The translations under genes and the position numbers were made by a program. DNA of 36,077 nt from Brachyspira sp949287565. GTDB taxonomy: Bacteria; Spirochaetota; Brachyspiria; Brachyspirales; Brachyspiraceae. The stretch is from the NCBI RefSeq assembly GCF_036997615.1, contig NZ_JAWLQA010000031.1; one strand, written 5' to 3'. The notes under the pieces are model-generated. The model was not told the origin of the DNA. It ran no database searches and was given only the letters and a program-made list of their open reading frames with translations. Each line of letters begins with the position of its first letter. Position 1 is the first letter of the stretch. This document shows, piece after piece, positions 15,200-23,124 of this stretch.

Positions 15200-16720
15200 T
15201 CAAGCCCCTTTAGCAAATTTCCTAAACGCCTGAACAGTCTGCACCGAGCCGTACCAAAAAGCAATTTTACCTATAAAGTAGCTAATACCAGCAAAAAATT
15301 GTTTTATATAGTTTTGTCCTGATAATATTGATAATCCATCATAATTGGTTGGATTTAGAAAAATAAAGAAACGATATAAAAAATTACTTGTTAAATCTTG
15401 TCCCATAAATAAATCATATGTTATTTTTAATGGTACTTTTCCAAACACTATACCTGATATAATTAATATTAATAAATATGCATATATTTGAATTTCTTTT
15501 TTTATAAATTTTATAGATAATAATAAAATTATAAATATTGATAGTATAAAATGCCAAGTATTATTTATGATTGAAAAATAAAATCCGAAAAAAGTTAAAT
15601 TAGTCAATAATGTTATAATAAAAGCCCTAATCCAATTCTGACCATTGTCGCTGTATAAAGAACTTAATTCAATTGAAAGTATATCGCCTAAAGTTTTGAG
15701 ATTTTTATTATTTTTCCAATCCTTTATTAAATCTTCTTTGTGTTTTTCAACTTCTTTGGATTTATATTCTAATGCATCAATAGCATTGTTTCTAGCATAA
15801 GCCTGCTGTTTAAGAAATAAAGCACTTTCACGGTTAGCAAATTTATGTACTTTGAAATTAACAGGATTTATATAACCTCCATTAATAACAGAGCCTTTAA
15901 AATCTGCTTCATTTATTTCTATATCATTTAATTCTACTTGTCCATTTATTGCTGTATGAACAAAAGAAAAATTATTAACTTTATTTATATTTCCTATATA
16001 TAACATTGACTTTTGATTTTCAAAAATAATATCACTAAATATAACAGTATTTATTTTCTCATTATGTGTACCAAAATACATTTCTTTTTTTATTGTTATT
16101 CCATAAAAACTTACTTCATCATAAAAAGAAGATGATAAGCATACATAATCATGAAAATATGTTCCAGAAAATGATACTTTTTTATAAAAATAAGCTCCTA
16201 AAAAATCAACTTCTTTGTAAAAAATTACATTATCAAATTTTATTTCTTCAATAAATTTATTTTCATAGAAACTGACTTTTTTATAAAAAGTAACCCCACG
16301 AAATCGATAATAATTTTTTGAACTATAAAAATCTGCTTCTTTATGAAAAATTATATAATCAGTATTTATACGATAATTATCTCTTATATTATCACTATTA
16401 CCATATAATAAAACTTGCAAATCATATAAAGAAAAATCAAAATATATATTTATATAATAGTTTATATCCCATACTTCTCTACCAATATTTAAAATATAAT
16501 CCTTTTCTTCTTCATCTGTTATAGTTATAATATTATTTTCATCTGGTTTTTTATTTCTTCTAAGTGCCTGTTGTAATAAATCATACTTTAGCCATTTAAT
16601 AAGTTCTTCTGATGAATTATATATGGTTGGTTGTTTTGTTAAACCATATTTGTCTATTCCATCAGGATTTAAATTTTCTATATCATATTTTTCTATTTCA
16701 TCAACATTTAAAATAGTCAT
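15200..16720 (-). CDS. Pentapeptide-repeat membrane protein
   Basis: Residues about 130-280 hold a run of pentapeptide-like repeats with Phe every fifth position (FYKEVDF, YFYKKVSFSGTYF, FYDEVSFYG), which fold as a right-handed quadrilateral helix. A linker with basic helices (ALEYKSKEVEKHKEDLIKDW) follows, then four or five transmembrane helices to the C-terminus (AFIITLLTNLTFFGFYF, LSIFIILLLSIKFI, IYAYLLILIISGIVFG). The closing part (SYFIGKIAFWYGSVQTVQAFRKF) recalls the end of small ion-channel-like domains found with pentapeptide repeats, but no selectivity filter is clear. It is convergent with brnA, two bases apart. Function unknown; possibly an envelope or defence effector. Confidence 0.72.
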   Translation of the reverse strand: MTILNVDEIEKYDIENLNPDGIDKYGLTKQPTIYNSSEELIKWLKYDLLQQALRRNKKPDENNIITITDEEEKDYILNIGREVWDINYYINIYFDFSLYDLQVLLYGNSDNIRDNYRINTDYIIFHKEADFYSSKNYYRFRGVTFYKKVSFYENKFIEEIKFDNVIFYKEVDFLGAYFYKKVSFSGTYFHDYVCLSSSFYDEVSFYGITIKKEMYFGTHNEKINTVIFSDIIFENQKSMLYIGNINKVNNFSFVHTAINGQVELNDIEINEADFKGSVINGGYINPVNFKVHKFANRESALFLKQQAYARNNAIDALEYKSKEVEKHKEDLIKDWKNNKNLKTLGDILSIELSSLYSDNGQNWIRAFIITLLTNLTFFGFYFSIINNTWHFILSIFIILLLSIKFIKKEIQIYAYLLILIISGIVFGKVPLKITYDLFMGQDLTSNFLYRFFIFLNPTNYDGLSILSGQNYIKQFFAGISYFIGKIAFWYGSVQTVQAFRKFAKGA

Positions 16721-16810
16721 AAAAAACTCTTAAAAAAAATTATACTTCAATTATAAACCAAATATATAAATCATCAACAATATATAAGATGATTAAAAAA
16801 TTCTAAACAA

Positions 16811-16823
16811 GGGCTAACAGCCC
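16811..16823. repeat. Short hairpin GGGCT/AGCCC
   Basis: GGGCT AAC AGCCC in the 281-base gap between the pentapeptide and type IIG genes. It is not followed by a T-run. Role unknown. Confidence 0.3.
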
Positions 16824-16904
16824 GCATGCTAATATTGATTAGTTTATATTTTTGAGGCTTGCTAGAAATATAAGGCTATCCTTTAATGATGTAATTGTTT
16901 TTTG

Positions 16905-16969
16905 TTTCTTTTTTACAAAAAAGAAATGCCGTTTTTTTGGTTCTTTTTTTGGGCAAGCAAAAAAAGAAC
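16905..16969 (-). terminator. Two adjacent hairpins downstream of the type IIG gene
   Basis: TTTCTTTTTT AC AAAAAAGAAA (16905-16926) and GTTCTTTTTTT (16940-16950) pairing with AAAAAAAGAAC (16959-16969). They lie just past the stop of the minus-strand gene and end in T-runs on that strand. The second resembles the hairpin at the left end of repeats B and C (inverted), so it may be a repeat remnant reused as a terminator. Confidence 0.5.
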
Positions 16970-17001
16970 AATAATAATTTGCTTTACTTTAATAAAATAA
17001 G

Positions 17002-19464
17002 TTATTCTTTTAGGAATCCATGCTCATACACCTTAACGGCAATCTTTTTAGCAAGAACGTCAAGATTAGATTTAAGCTCGGCAAGTAAAGAGTTGTATGT
17101 TTCGTCTTTAGAGGTTGGGTTCATTCTGCCCTTGTCGTTAAATTTCTGGAAAAAAGCCCGTATATCATAATAGGACGCATTAACATTGATGAGATCGAAA
17201 GAATGATAATATTTCCATAGATCCAAACCAGATTTAAAAACCGCCTTAGCCTCTTTAGAAAATTTCAAAGGCTTTGAAGATTTTGTACCGCTACTGAAAA
17301 GACTGTCATTGTCGGAAGCAGTTTTTTTAATTTTGCCTGCAATAAAATCAGTCATGAAATGCGAAGAGAAAGAGTCTTTTGCATCAACTTCAGCTTCAGT
17401 GAATGGTATCCAATGATTAACGCCCTGCTCTGAAGAAATGCGGTTCTGCGAATGAAATAAAGTGAAAGCCACACAGTCATTTTGAAACTCTGTGTCTTCC
17501 TCCCAAGTGTTGTTAGGGTATAAAAATTGATCTACATCATTTAACCAATTATTTTTTAAACATTGTCTAACAGATAAATATATGCAAGCAGGTATTAAAT
17601 TTGTAAAATCTATATTTATAAATTTTCCATGTCTATCCGTTTTTTGATTAATTATTGCAACATATTTATTGGTTTCAAAGACAGGAGAATCCCCCATTAA
17701 TACACCAATTTCATTATTAGATTTTATTTTATAAGTGTCTATCCAATAATTTATTCTCTTTATTTCTTTACCTAATAAATAAAAAAGTTTATTACCGATA
17801 TAATTATTATCTTCATCATATACATCAGAATTTAATTTATTTGTTTTTATTTTTTTTGAAGTATCCCATATAAAAAATCCTATAGGAAATTCACCTTTAA
17901 CATTATCAAATGTATTTGCTGGAACAACAAACATTTTCTCCAATTTTGCCAAAAATATATTTCTGTAATTTTCAAAATTTTCTGATTGTATCATTTTTAA
18001 TTTAGAAAATTGAGCTATAATACAACTTGGAATTTCTAAATATATTCTAATAAGAAATTGGACAAATATTTCATTAAATCCTTTTTTTATTATATCTTTA
18101 TATTTTAAATATGTATTATTTTCAGTTGAAACCTTAGCTTTATGTTTACCTGTACCTGATGTAGCTTTAGGATTTCCAGACTCAGCATAGGGTGGGTTGA
18201 TATATATTACTAATTTCTTTCTTTTCTCTTCATCATCTATTATAGCTTTCAAGTCTTTAGGGAGTTTATCAAATTCATCATTCAAAAAGTCGAATTGAAA
18301 TATATGATTCTCAAGCAAATTCGCTCCGTTCTTTACTCGCTCTTTCATTATTTCTACATCTGCCTTGTCTAAAGTAGAAGCCCAAATATTATATTTATTA
18401 GTAAGTCCTGCAAGCAAATTACCCGTACCTGCAGCACAGTCCCATATATAATATTCGTCCTGCCAATTCTCGCCCAATGCCTCTGCAATATATTCCTGAC
18501 TCTTTTCAACCCATATCTGCGGTGTGAAAAATGAGCCTTTTCTCTCCCTTATATCCTGCGGTACTAATAAATCGCGTCTTTCTATTATATAGTCCCAATA
18601 TTCCTCTTTCGGCGGTCTTTGATATCTTTTCCAAAACTCATTATGTGCCTTCTGCTTATCATAAAAATGTGCTTCCTTACTTGAGGCTAATCCCATATCA
18701 TCTATTTTTCTGTCAAGTTCATAATGGTCTTCTTTGAGTATTACATATAGTTTTTCTTTTAATGTTAAATTATTTTCGCTTAATAAATCCGCTAAATAAA
18801 AATCGGCATCTATTATACCGTATGTTTTAGCCTTGTCCCAATCTACAGATATAGATGTTTTTACAGCATTAAGCCATTTTGAATATATATTAACAAAATT
18901 ATTCTTGTCAATCTGCACTTTCGATAAAGAGTTTTTACCTGCTATAAAATTAACCCTTATAAACTCTTTTAATTCTGTATCATCATCATCAAATTTATAA
19001 ATATAGCTTTCTTTTTTCAAAGTATCTTCTACTAGATTATATAGCTGTTTAAACTCTTTGGACTCATGATCTGAAGGCGTTACATTCCAATTAAAATCAT
19101 TTTGATTAAATACATCAAGAACTTTATAATATTGAATAAAAGCTATTTTTTCTGCATCAAAGGCTCCCAAAAATGGGGGAGGCAAATGTTTATCAAAAAC
19201 TCTTTTCTTTCCTATAGTAAGTATCAGCTGCACAAAAGATTCATAAATATCGTTTTTATTTCCTTTTTTAGCTTCCGCCCACAAAAAATATTCTGTTTCT
19301 TTTTTGTCTGCTTCTTTTTTAGGAGCAATACTGAAATCAATCTCTTCTATGATTTGAGTATTATCGAAAGAGTGAAAATAATCTCTTGCTACTTTATTTT
19401 TTAATTCTTCTTCTCTAATAGTTTTACTGTAAGCCATAAAATTATGATAGTACAATTTATGCAT
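17002..19464 (-). CDS. Type IIG restriction-modification enzyme (nuclease and N6-adenine methylase in one chain)
   Basis: A single-chain defence enzyme that cleaves unmodified DNA and methylates its own site. The N-terminal region shows a PD-(D/E)xK-like nuclease pattern: IDFSIAP (Asp43) and FLWAEAKKG (Glu64, Lys66). The middle has the methylase motifs: GSFFTPQIWVEKSQEYI, SAM-binding WDCAAGTGNLLAGLTN (about 340-355) and the adenine-binding NPPY (about 423). The last 250 residues look like the target-recognition and helical spacer part. Length 820 is somewhat short for the class but complete. Residues 1-9 may not be translated: ATG 19437 (MAYSKTIREEE) is an alternative start. Recognition sequence cannot be read from the protein. 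Confidence 0.82.
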   Translation of the reverse strand: MHKLYYHNFMAYSKTIREEELKNKVARDYFHSFDNTQIIEEIDFSIAPKKEADKKETEYFLWAEAKKGNKNDIYESFVQLILTIGKKRVFDKHLPPPFLGAFDAEKIAFIQYYKVLDVFNQNDFNWNVTPSDHESKEFKQLYNLVEDTLKKESYIYKFDDDDTELKEFIRVNFIAGKNSLSKVQIDKNNFVNIYSKWLNAVKTSISVDWDKAKTYGIIDADFYLADLLSENNLTLKEKLYVILKEDHYELDRKIDDMGLASSKEAHFYDKQKAHNEFWKRYQRPPKEEYWDYIIERRDLLVPQDIRERKGSFFTPQIWVEKSQEYIAEALGENWQDEYYIWDCAAGTGNLLAGLTNKYNIWASTLDKADVEIMKERVKNGANLLENHIFQFDFLNDEFDKLPKDLKAIIDDEEKRKKLVIYINPPYAESGNPKATSGTGKHKAKVSTENNTYLKYKDIIKKGFNEIFVQFLIRIYLEIPSCIIAQFSKLKMIQSENFENYRNIFLAKLEKMFVVPANTFDNVKGEFPIGFFIWDTSKKIKTNKLNSDVYDEDNNYIGNKLFYLLGKEIKRINYWIDTYKIKSNNEIGVLMGDSPVFETNKYVAIINQKTDRHGKFINIDFTNLIPACIYLSVRQCLKNNWLNDVDQFLYPNNTWEEDTEFQNDCVAFTLFHSQNRISSEQGVNHWIPFTEAEVDAKDSFSSHFMTDFIAGKIKKTASDNDSLFSSGTKSSKPLKFSKEAKAVFKSGLDLWKYYHSFDLINVNASYYDIRAFFQKFNDKGRMNPTSKDETYNSLLAELKSNLDVLAKKIAVKVYEHGFLKE

Positions 19465-19517
19465 AAAGTCAATATTTTTATACTATTAAAATTACTCAAA
19501 AAAAGATAATTTTCTAT

Positions 19518-19545
19518 TTGTGAATTTTTTATTATATAGTATAAT
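19518..19545 (+). promoter_or_regulatory. Promoter of the 51-residue peptide unit
   Basis: TTGTGA (19518-19523), 16-base spacer, TATAAT (19540-19545); start of transcription expected near 19552. Confidence 0.6.
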
Positions 19546-19586
19546 ATATAAAGGACAAAGCTATATTTTAAAAGGAGTTTACAAAT

Positions 19587-19742
19587 ATGGTTACAGCTAT
19601 TACGACGACTGATACAACTAATACGTATACTACGTCAATAGGCGGGGTAAATATCACTGTCAGAAATAATTTCTCTGACAAAACAGCTACTGTTGAGGTA
19701 GAGCCGAAAATCACGGGGGGTGCTTTAAATGTGCAAGGATAA
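19587..19742 (+). CDS. Small peptide, 51 aa, unknown
   Basis: Not recognised. An ATG at 19587 follows an excellent ribosome site (AAAGGAG, seven bases away) and a consensus-like promoter, and the unit ends in a terminator, so it looks like a real, independently transcribed gene. The peptide starts MVTAITTTDTTNTYTTSIGG, is Thr-rich, then predicted beta strands (VNITVRNNF, KTATVEVEPKI) and ends GGALNVQG; it has no membrane helix and no cysteine. Codon use is GC-richer than neighbours (ACG, GGC, CCG), which hints at foreign origin. A TGTCAGA/TCTGACA hairpin (19658-19680) lies within the coding region. There is a faint likeness to small transposon TnpW-type proteins (Thr-rich start, IGG, FSDK), too weak to name. 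Confidence 0.6.
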   Translation: MVTAITTTDTTNTYTTSIGGVNITVRNNFSDKTATVEVEPKITGGALNVQG

Positions 19743-19821
19743 TTTCCCACCCTTGTCGCATTTATATTATCGGTTCTTTAATTTAATACTTTAGTAAAGT
19801 TTTTGTTCAATTATTAAAAGT

Positions 19822-19856
19822 AATGGGGTTGTTCGTGGGAGGCAGCTCCATTTTTT
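19822..19856 (+). terminator. Terminator of the 51-residue peptide unit
   Basis: AATGGGG (19822-19828) pairs with CTCCATT (19846-19852), one G-U, and runs into TTTTTT. An alternative inner stem GGAG-GCAG-CTCC and a distant CCCAC (19746) / GTGGG (19835) pairing suggest a structured 3' region. Confidence 0.65.
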
Positions 19857-19945
19857 ATTTATGAATAATTTTAATATTAACAATATTTAAATAAATTTTA
19901 CTTAACAACTTAATATATTTGAATTGATGTAATACAATTATTTTG

Positions 19946-20098
19946 TTATTTTCTAAACACAAATAAATATTCATGGGCAATTAATAAAAAGTTATATTTT
20001 ATGCTGTTTGTTTTCCAATATACTGTTGCCCTGCAGTTGTGCTGTTCTTTAATGATAAGTTCTTTCAATTTAAATCCGGCATTTTCAAAAATACTCAT
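19946..20098 (-). pseudogene. C-terminal remnant of a DNA methyltransferase
   Basis: An open frame from ATG 20098 to TAA 19946 gives 50 residues whose core (AGFKLKELIIKEQHNC, then NFLLIAHEYLFVFRK) matches the well-known C-terminal end of a family of site-specific DNA methyltransferases that accompany restriction enzymes. The catalytic part (SAM-binding and DPPY motifs) is gone. In this frame the codons before ATG (TTT GAT GTT) also suit the family, but further upstream the sequence is the DpnII-type gene, so the two were joined by deletion. It cannot be an active enzyme. Confidence 0.72.
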
Positions 20099-20562
20099 AA
20101 CATCAAATGACCGCCGCGATTTTTACGTCCATTAGAATCTAGCCCTGTCTCAACTCCTGTTGCATAATCAACTAAATTACTAATAATATGATTCTCCAGC
20201 AAATCAAATAAACCAGTATGTTCCATAAAATATGCATATTTTTCATATTCTTCATTTTCACTAAAAGATACATTTTTTAAATTAAACTTATATAAATATC
20301 CTCCTTTAATATCCTGACAGTATATTTCATTAGATCTAACAGCTAGCAATAAAGGTATACATTTTAAAGCCTCTGGATATTTCTCAATTAAAGCTTTAAA
20401 ATCATTTTTTATATTTTTCGATCCTATAAGTGTATTAAGTATATTCAGCTCTACTTTGATACTATCAACATTGCAATATACTTTTTCAAAATCTATATAA
20501 TATTTATAATCTGCAATGCTATCACGAAAAGTAGCTAGCCAATTATTGAAATTTCTATTCAT
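20095..20562 (-). pseudogene. DpnII/MboI-family (GATC) restriction endonuclease, truncated at the C-terminus
   Basis: Full-length DpnII-type enzymes are about 280-290 residues and cut GATC. This frame opens normally (MNRNFNNWLATFRDSIADY, ELNILNTLIGSKNI, CIPLLLAVRSNEIY, FMEHTGLFDLLENHIISNLVDY) but stops after 155 residues, right inside the conserved ETGLDSNGRKNRGGHLM region, where only one extra residue (L) precedes TGA. The remaining catalytic half is absent and DNA from the end of a methylase gene follows at once. Ribosome site AGGG is preserved. It is most likely inactive. Codons are not otherwise damaged, so the deletion looks recent. Confidence 0.85.
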
Positions 20563-20591
20563 ATATTTAACCCTACTAATTTTAAATTTGG

Positions 20592-20622
20592 GGAGTGTGG
20601 AATCATTTTACCCCAACACTCC
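20592..20622 (-). promoter_or_regulatory. Hairpin between the Cys-rich gene and the endonuclease gene
   Basis: GGAGTGT (20592-20598) pairs with ACACTCC (20616-20622), and the stem can extend with GG/CC. There is no U-run on the minus strand. It may limit read-through into the endonuclease gene. Confidence 0.4.
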
Positions 20623-20631
20623 TCATATCAT

Positions 20632-20826
20632 TTATTTTGCTTTACATGGTTTTCCAGCTTCACAATGAGCAATCCTACATGCTCTGCAATATGATTGCGG
20701 AATTACTCTACCATCTCCCATATTTCGATAACCAAATTCAACTTCAATATTATTTTTTCCTTTAGCAGCCTTACCGCAGCATGGACACTGTGCGGTTTCA
20801 TCATTTTCAGTTTCAGTATATGACAT
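20632..20826 (-). CDS. Small Cys-rich (probable zinc-binding) protein, 64 aa
   Basis: Six or more cysteines in two groups: CPCCGK near the N-terminus and CRACRIAHCEAGKPC at the C-terminus, a spacing that suits one or two structural zinc sites. A basic, aromatic middle (VEFGYRNMGDGRVIPQSY) separates them. Start ATG 20826 has a perfect AGGAGG eight bases upstream; a GTG nine bases further up is inside that ribosome site and is not used. Located between the Dam-type methylase and the DpnII-type gene, so probably part of the same restriction system, perhaps as an accessory or control protein. Function not known. Confidence 0.72.
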   Translation of the reverse strand: MSYTETENDETAQCPCCGKAAKGKNNIEVEFGYRNMGDGRVIPQSYCRACRIAHCEAGKPCKAK

Positions 20827-20853
20827 ATATATCACCTCCTTTTTAGTATTTTA

Positions 20854-21828
20854 TTATATTAAAAAATTACTTATCAGCAATTCTTTTATTTTTCCTCTGG
20901 ACTTACTATTGCTATTAATCATTCTGGCAGCATCTACTCGTCTAATGAAATATGAAGCGTAAATATCATCAAAAAAAGTATCATTTGTATTTACATTTTT
21001 AGGATCAGAATTACTAACAAGAATTTTAGCACCATTTTTATGTATGTTATTTACATATGAAGCCAAATCTATCTGTGAATTATCATCAAAATTATTTTCA
21101 GTATAAGCAGTAAAATTAGATGTTGTTGTTAGAGGTCTGTATGGAGGATCAAAATACACAAATGTATTTTGATCTATAAAATCGGCAGATTCACGATAAT
21201 CTCCGCATACAATAGTTACATTTTTTAACTTTTCAGAAACTGCTTTCAAATTTTCCTCATCGCATATTGTTGGATTTTTATAAAGTCCCATTGGAACATT
21301 AAATTCTCCCTTTTTGTTAACCCTATATAAACCATTGAAACAGGTTTTATTAAGATAAATCATAAGAGCTGCTTTTTCAATATTTATACTTTTATTATCA
21401 TTTACTTTCAATTCATTAAAACGTTCTCGTTTTTTTAAATAATAAGCTTTACGATTATCTGTGTCCATAGAAATAAATTCATTTTGTATTATAGAAAGTA
21501 TATGAAGCATAGAATCAATATTATCTCTAATTATATGATATGTATTTATTAATTCTGCATTAATATCGCTAATATAAATTTCTTTTAAATGGTATTTATT
21601 TAATATATCAAAAAGAACAGCACCTCCGCCTACAAAAGGTTCTGCATATTTATTGATTGTACCATTTGTAAATGGATAATATTTTTCTATTTCTGAAAGT
21701 ATCTGACTTTTTCCTCCAGCCCATTTCAAGAAAGGTTTAACATTTATATTATTATTATTTTTTGTGTAATATGTATCTTTTATATCTATAAGTAAAGGTT
21801 CTTTTGGCGTTTTTTGAATAATTAACAT
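20854..21828 (-). CDS. Dam-type (D12 class) DNA adenine methyltransferase, DpnM-like
   Basis: Methylates adenine N6, by analogy at GATC, using SAM. Alpha-class motif order: PFLKWAGGKSQI (31-43), PFVGGGAVLFDILNK (about 64-78, SAM site), then DPPYRPLTTTSNFTAY (about 226, catalytic). These match DpnM/Dam. The first 30 residues are an extra, poorly conserved head. At 324 residues it is longer than DpnM (about 284). It sits 19 bases upstream of the Cys-rich gene and ahead of the truncated DpnII gene: the protecting methylase of that system. With the endonuclease broken it would act as a solitary Dam. Ribosome site GAGGAT. Confidence 0.92.
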   Translation of the reverse strand: MLIIQKTPKEPLLIDIKDTYYTKNNNNINVKPFLKWAGGKSQILSEIEKYYPFTNGTINKYAEPFVGGGAVLFDILNKYHLKEIYISDINAELINTYHIIRDNIDSMLHILSIIQNEFISMDTDNRKAYYLKKRERFNELKVNDNKSINIEKAALMIYLNKTCFNGLYRVNKKGEFNVPMGLYKNPTICDEENLKAVSEKLKNVTIVCGDYRESADFIDQNTFVYFDPPYRPLTTTSNFTAYTENNFDDNSQIDLASYVNNIHKNGAKILVSNSDPKNVNTNDTFFDDIYASYFIRRVDAARMINSNSKSRGKIKELLISNFLI

Positions 21829-21858
21829 GTTATCCTCATTGTAGCATCATAAATTATA

Positions 21859-21951
21859 TTAAAAAATATGAATTGATACTATATTTGAAATTTTATATTT
21901 ACCATCAATTTTCATCATGTATATATCTCTCATAGTTCCTTTAAATACATG
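21859..21951 (-). pseudogene. C-terminal remnant of an NTF2-like/lumazine-binding-type protein
   Basis: A stop-free frame reading HVFKGTMRDIYMMKIDGKYK then ISNIVSI has the look of the final strands of a small NTF2-like fold protein. It has no start of its own except ATG 21933, and the first part of the gene is missing. It lies in the 299-base gap between the two methylases; the rest of that gap (for example a 41-codon open stretch without a start at about 21994-22117) shows nothing I can name. Confidence 0.3.
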
Positions 21952-22127
21952 TTAATATATATTTTTATATTATATTACTATTACTGAATAATATCAATAT
22001 TCAATTATAATTGATTTTTTAGTATAAACATCATTCATATGCAAAAATAATACATGATTTTTATATTCATATTCCCAAATAATATTTTTTGATATTATAA
22101 AAATTTTAACTATTTTTTATACATGAA

Positions 22128-23102
22128 TTATTGATTGACGTTCTTTATTTTTTTCTGCATTGAAATACTATTTCGCTCCCAAAATACATTACCTGTGTAG
22201 CCTTGTATTTCTTTGTTGCTTTCAGCATTTTCTATTCTTTTTTCAGCCCAAGCACAATATGTTTTATGCTGTTCTATCCCTGAATAATTTCTTCCTAGTT
22301 TCTTAGCTACAACTGAAGTAGTACCGCTTCCCAAAAAAGGATCAAATATAAAATCATCAGCATTTGAACTTGCTAATATCAGTTTCGCTATTAACTTTTC
22401 AGGCTTCTGAGTAGGGTGGGCTGTGTTTTCTGACATAGACCAATAAGGCACAGATATATCATCCCAAAAATTAGACGGACAGGTATCTCTAAAATTTCCG
22501 TCTTCTGTTTCCGTCCAATCTTTAGGCTTTCCCTCTATTCTGTATGGAGCTATTACCTTTCTCCTTATTTTTACATCATCTACATTGAAAGTATATTTAT
22601 TTGATAGGGTAGCAAACCATATATCTTCCATTCCATTCTTCCAATTATTTTTAGCCCCTCTGCCTTTCTCTCGCTGCCAAGTGATTCTGTTTTGTATGTT
22701 GAAATATTTTTCTAAAACATTCCCTATTACAAGACTAGACTTCCAATCACAGCATACATATATTGTGGCATCTTTTTTTAATATTGGAATAATTTCTTCC
22801 ACCCATAGATGAGTATATTTTTCATAGCTTAAATTATCTATGTCTTTGAATTTAAAACCATGATAATTTTTGGATATATTATAAGGCGGATCAACTATCA
22901 TTAAATCAGCTATATTTTTTTCTATTTTTTTTAATACATCAAAAGTATTGCCGTTTATAGTTTTATTTATAATATTTTCTTTTTTGTATTCTGTTATATT
23001 TTCATTGTCTATAATACATTTGTTTAGATATGATTTACCTTCTTCTGTATTTATATCAAAATCAATAGTTTTATTTTTGACTGATTTAACTTTAGTATTC
23101 AT
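22128..23102 (-). CDS. Site-specific DNA methyltransferase (N4/N6, beta class)
   Basis: Adds a methyl group to adenine or cytosine amino groups in a specific DNA site. Beta-class order: catalytic DPPYN at residues 71-75, and the SAM-binding DPFLGSGTTSVVAKKLG at about 253-270. HPTQKPEKL precedes the latter, as is standard. FWDDISVPYWSMSENTAHPTQKP is typical of adenine methylases. The 50-residue N-terminal head (NTKVKSVKNKTIDFD) is lysine-rich and variable. It begins 22 bases after guaA with a good ribosome site (GCGGGA), so it is probably transcribed from the guaA promoter. No matching endonuclease is adjacent. Target unknown. Confidence 0.9.
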   Translation of the reverse strand: MNTKVKSVKNKTIDFDINTEEGKSYLNKCIIDNENITEYKKENIINKTINGNTFDVLKKIEKNIADLMIVDPPYNISKNYHGFKFKDIDNLSYEKYTHLWVEEIIPILKKDATIYVCCDWKSSLVIGNVLEKYFNIQNRITWQREKGRGAKNNWKNGMEDIWFATLSNKYTFNVDDVKIRRKVIAPYRIEGKPKDWTETEDGNFRDTCPSNFWDDISVPYWSMSENTAHPTQKPEKLIAKLILASSNADDFIFDPFLGSGTTSVVAKKLGRNYSGIEQHKTYCAWAEKRIENAESNKEIQGYTGNVFWERNSISMQKKIKNVNQ

Positions 23103-23124
23103 GTATTTCCCGCTATTATAAAAA

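Noticed and set aside
19587..19742. Naming the 51-residue peptide as a TnpW transposon protein
   Set aside because: Only a Thr-rich start and an IGG...FSDK likeness are visible; the rest does not support a family assignment without a search.
19568..19750. Minus-strand frame opposite the 51-residue peptide gene
   Set aside because: Promoter, ribosome site and terminator all point to the plus strand; the minus frame has none of these.
20827..20835. GTG start giving the Cys-rich protein three more residues
   Set aside because: The GTG overlaps the AGGAGG ribosome site that is correctly placed for ATG 20826.
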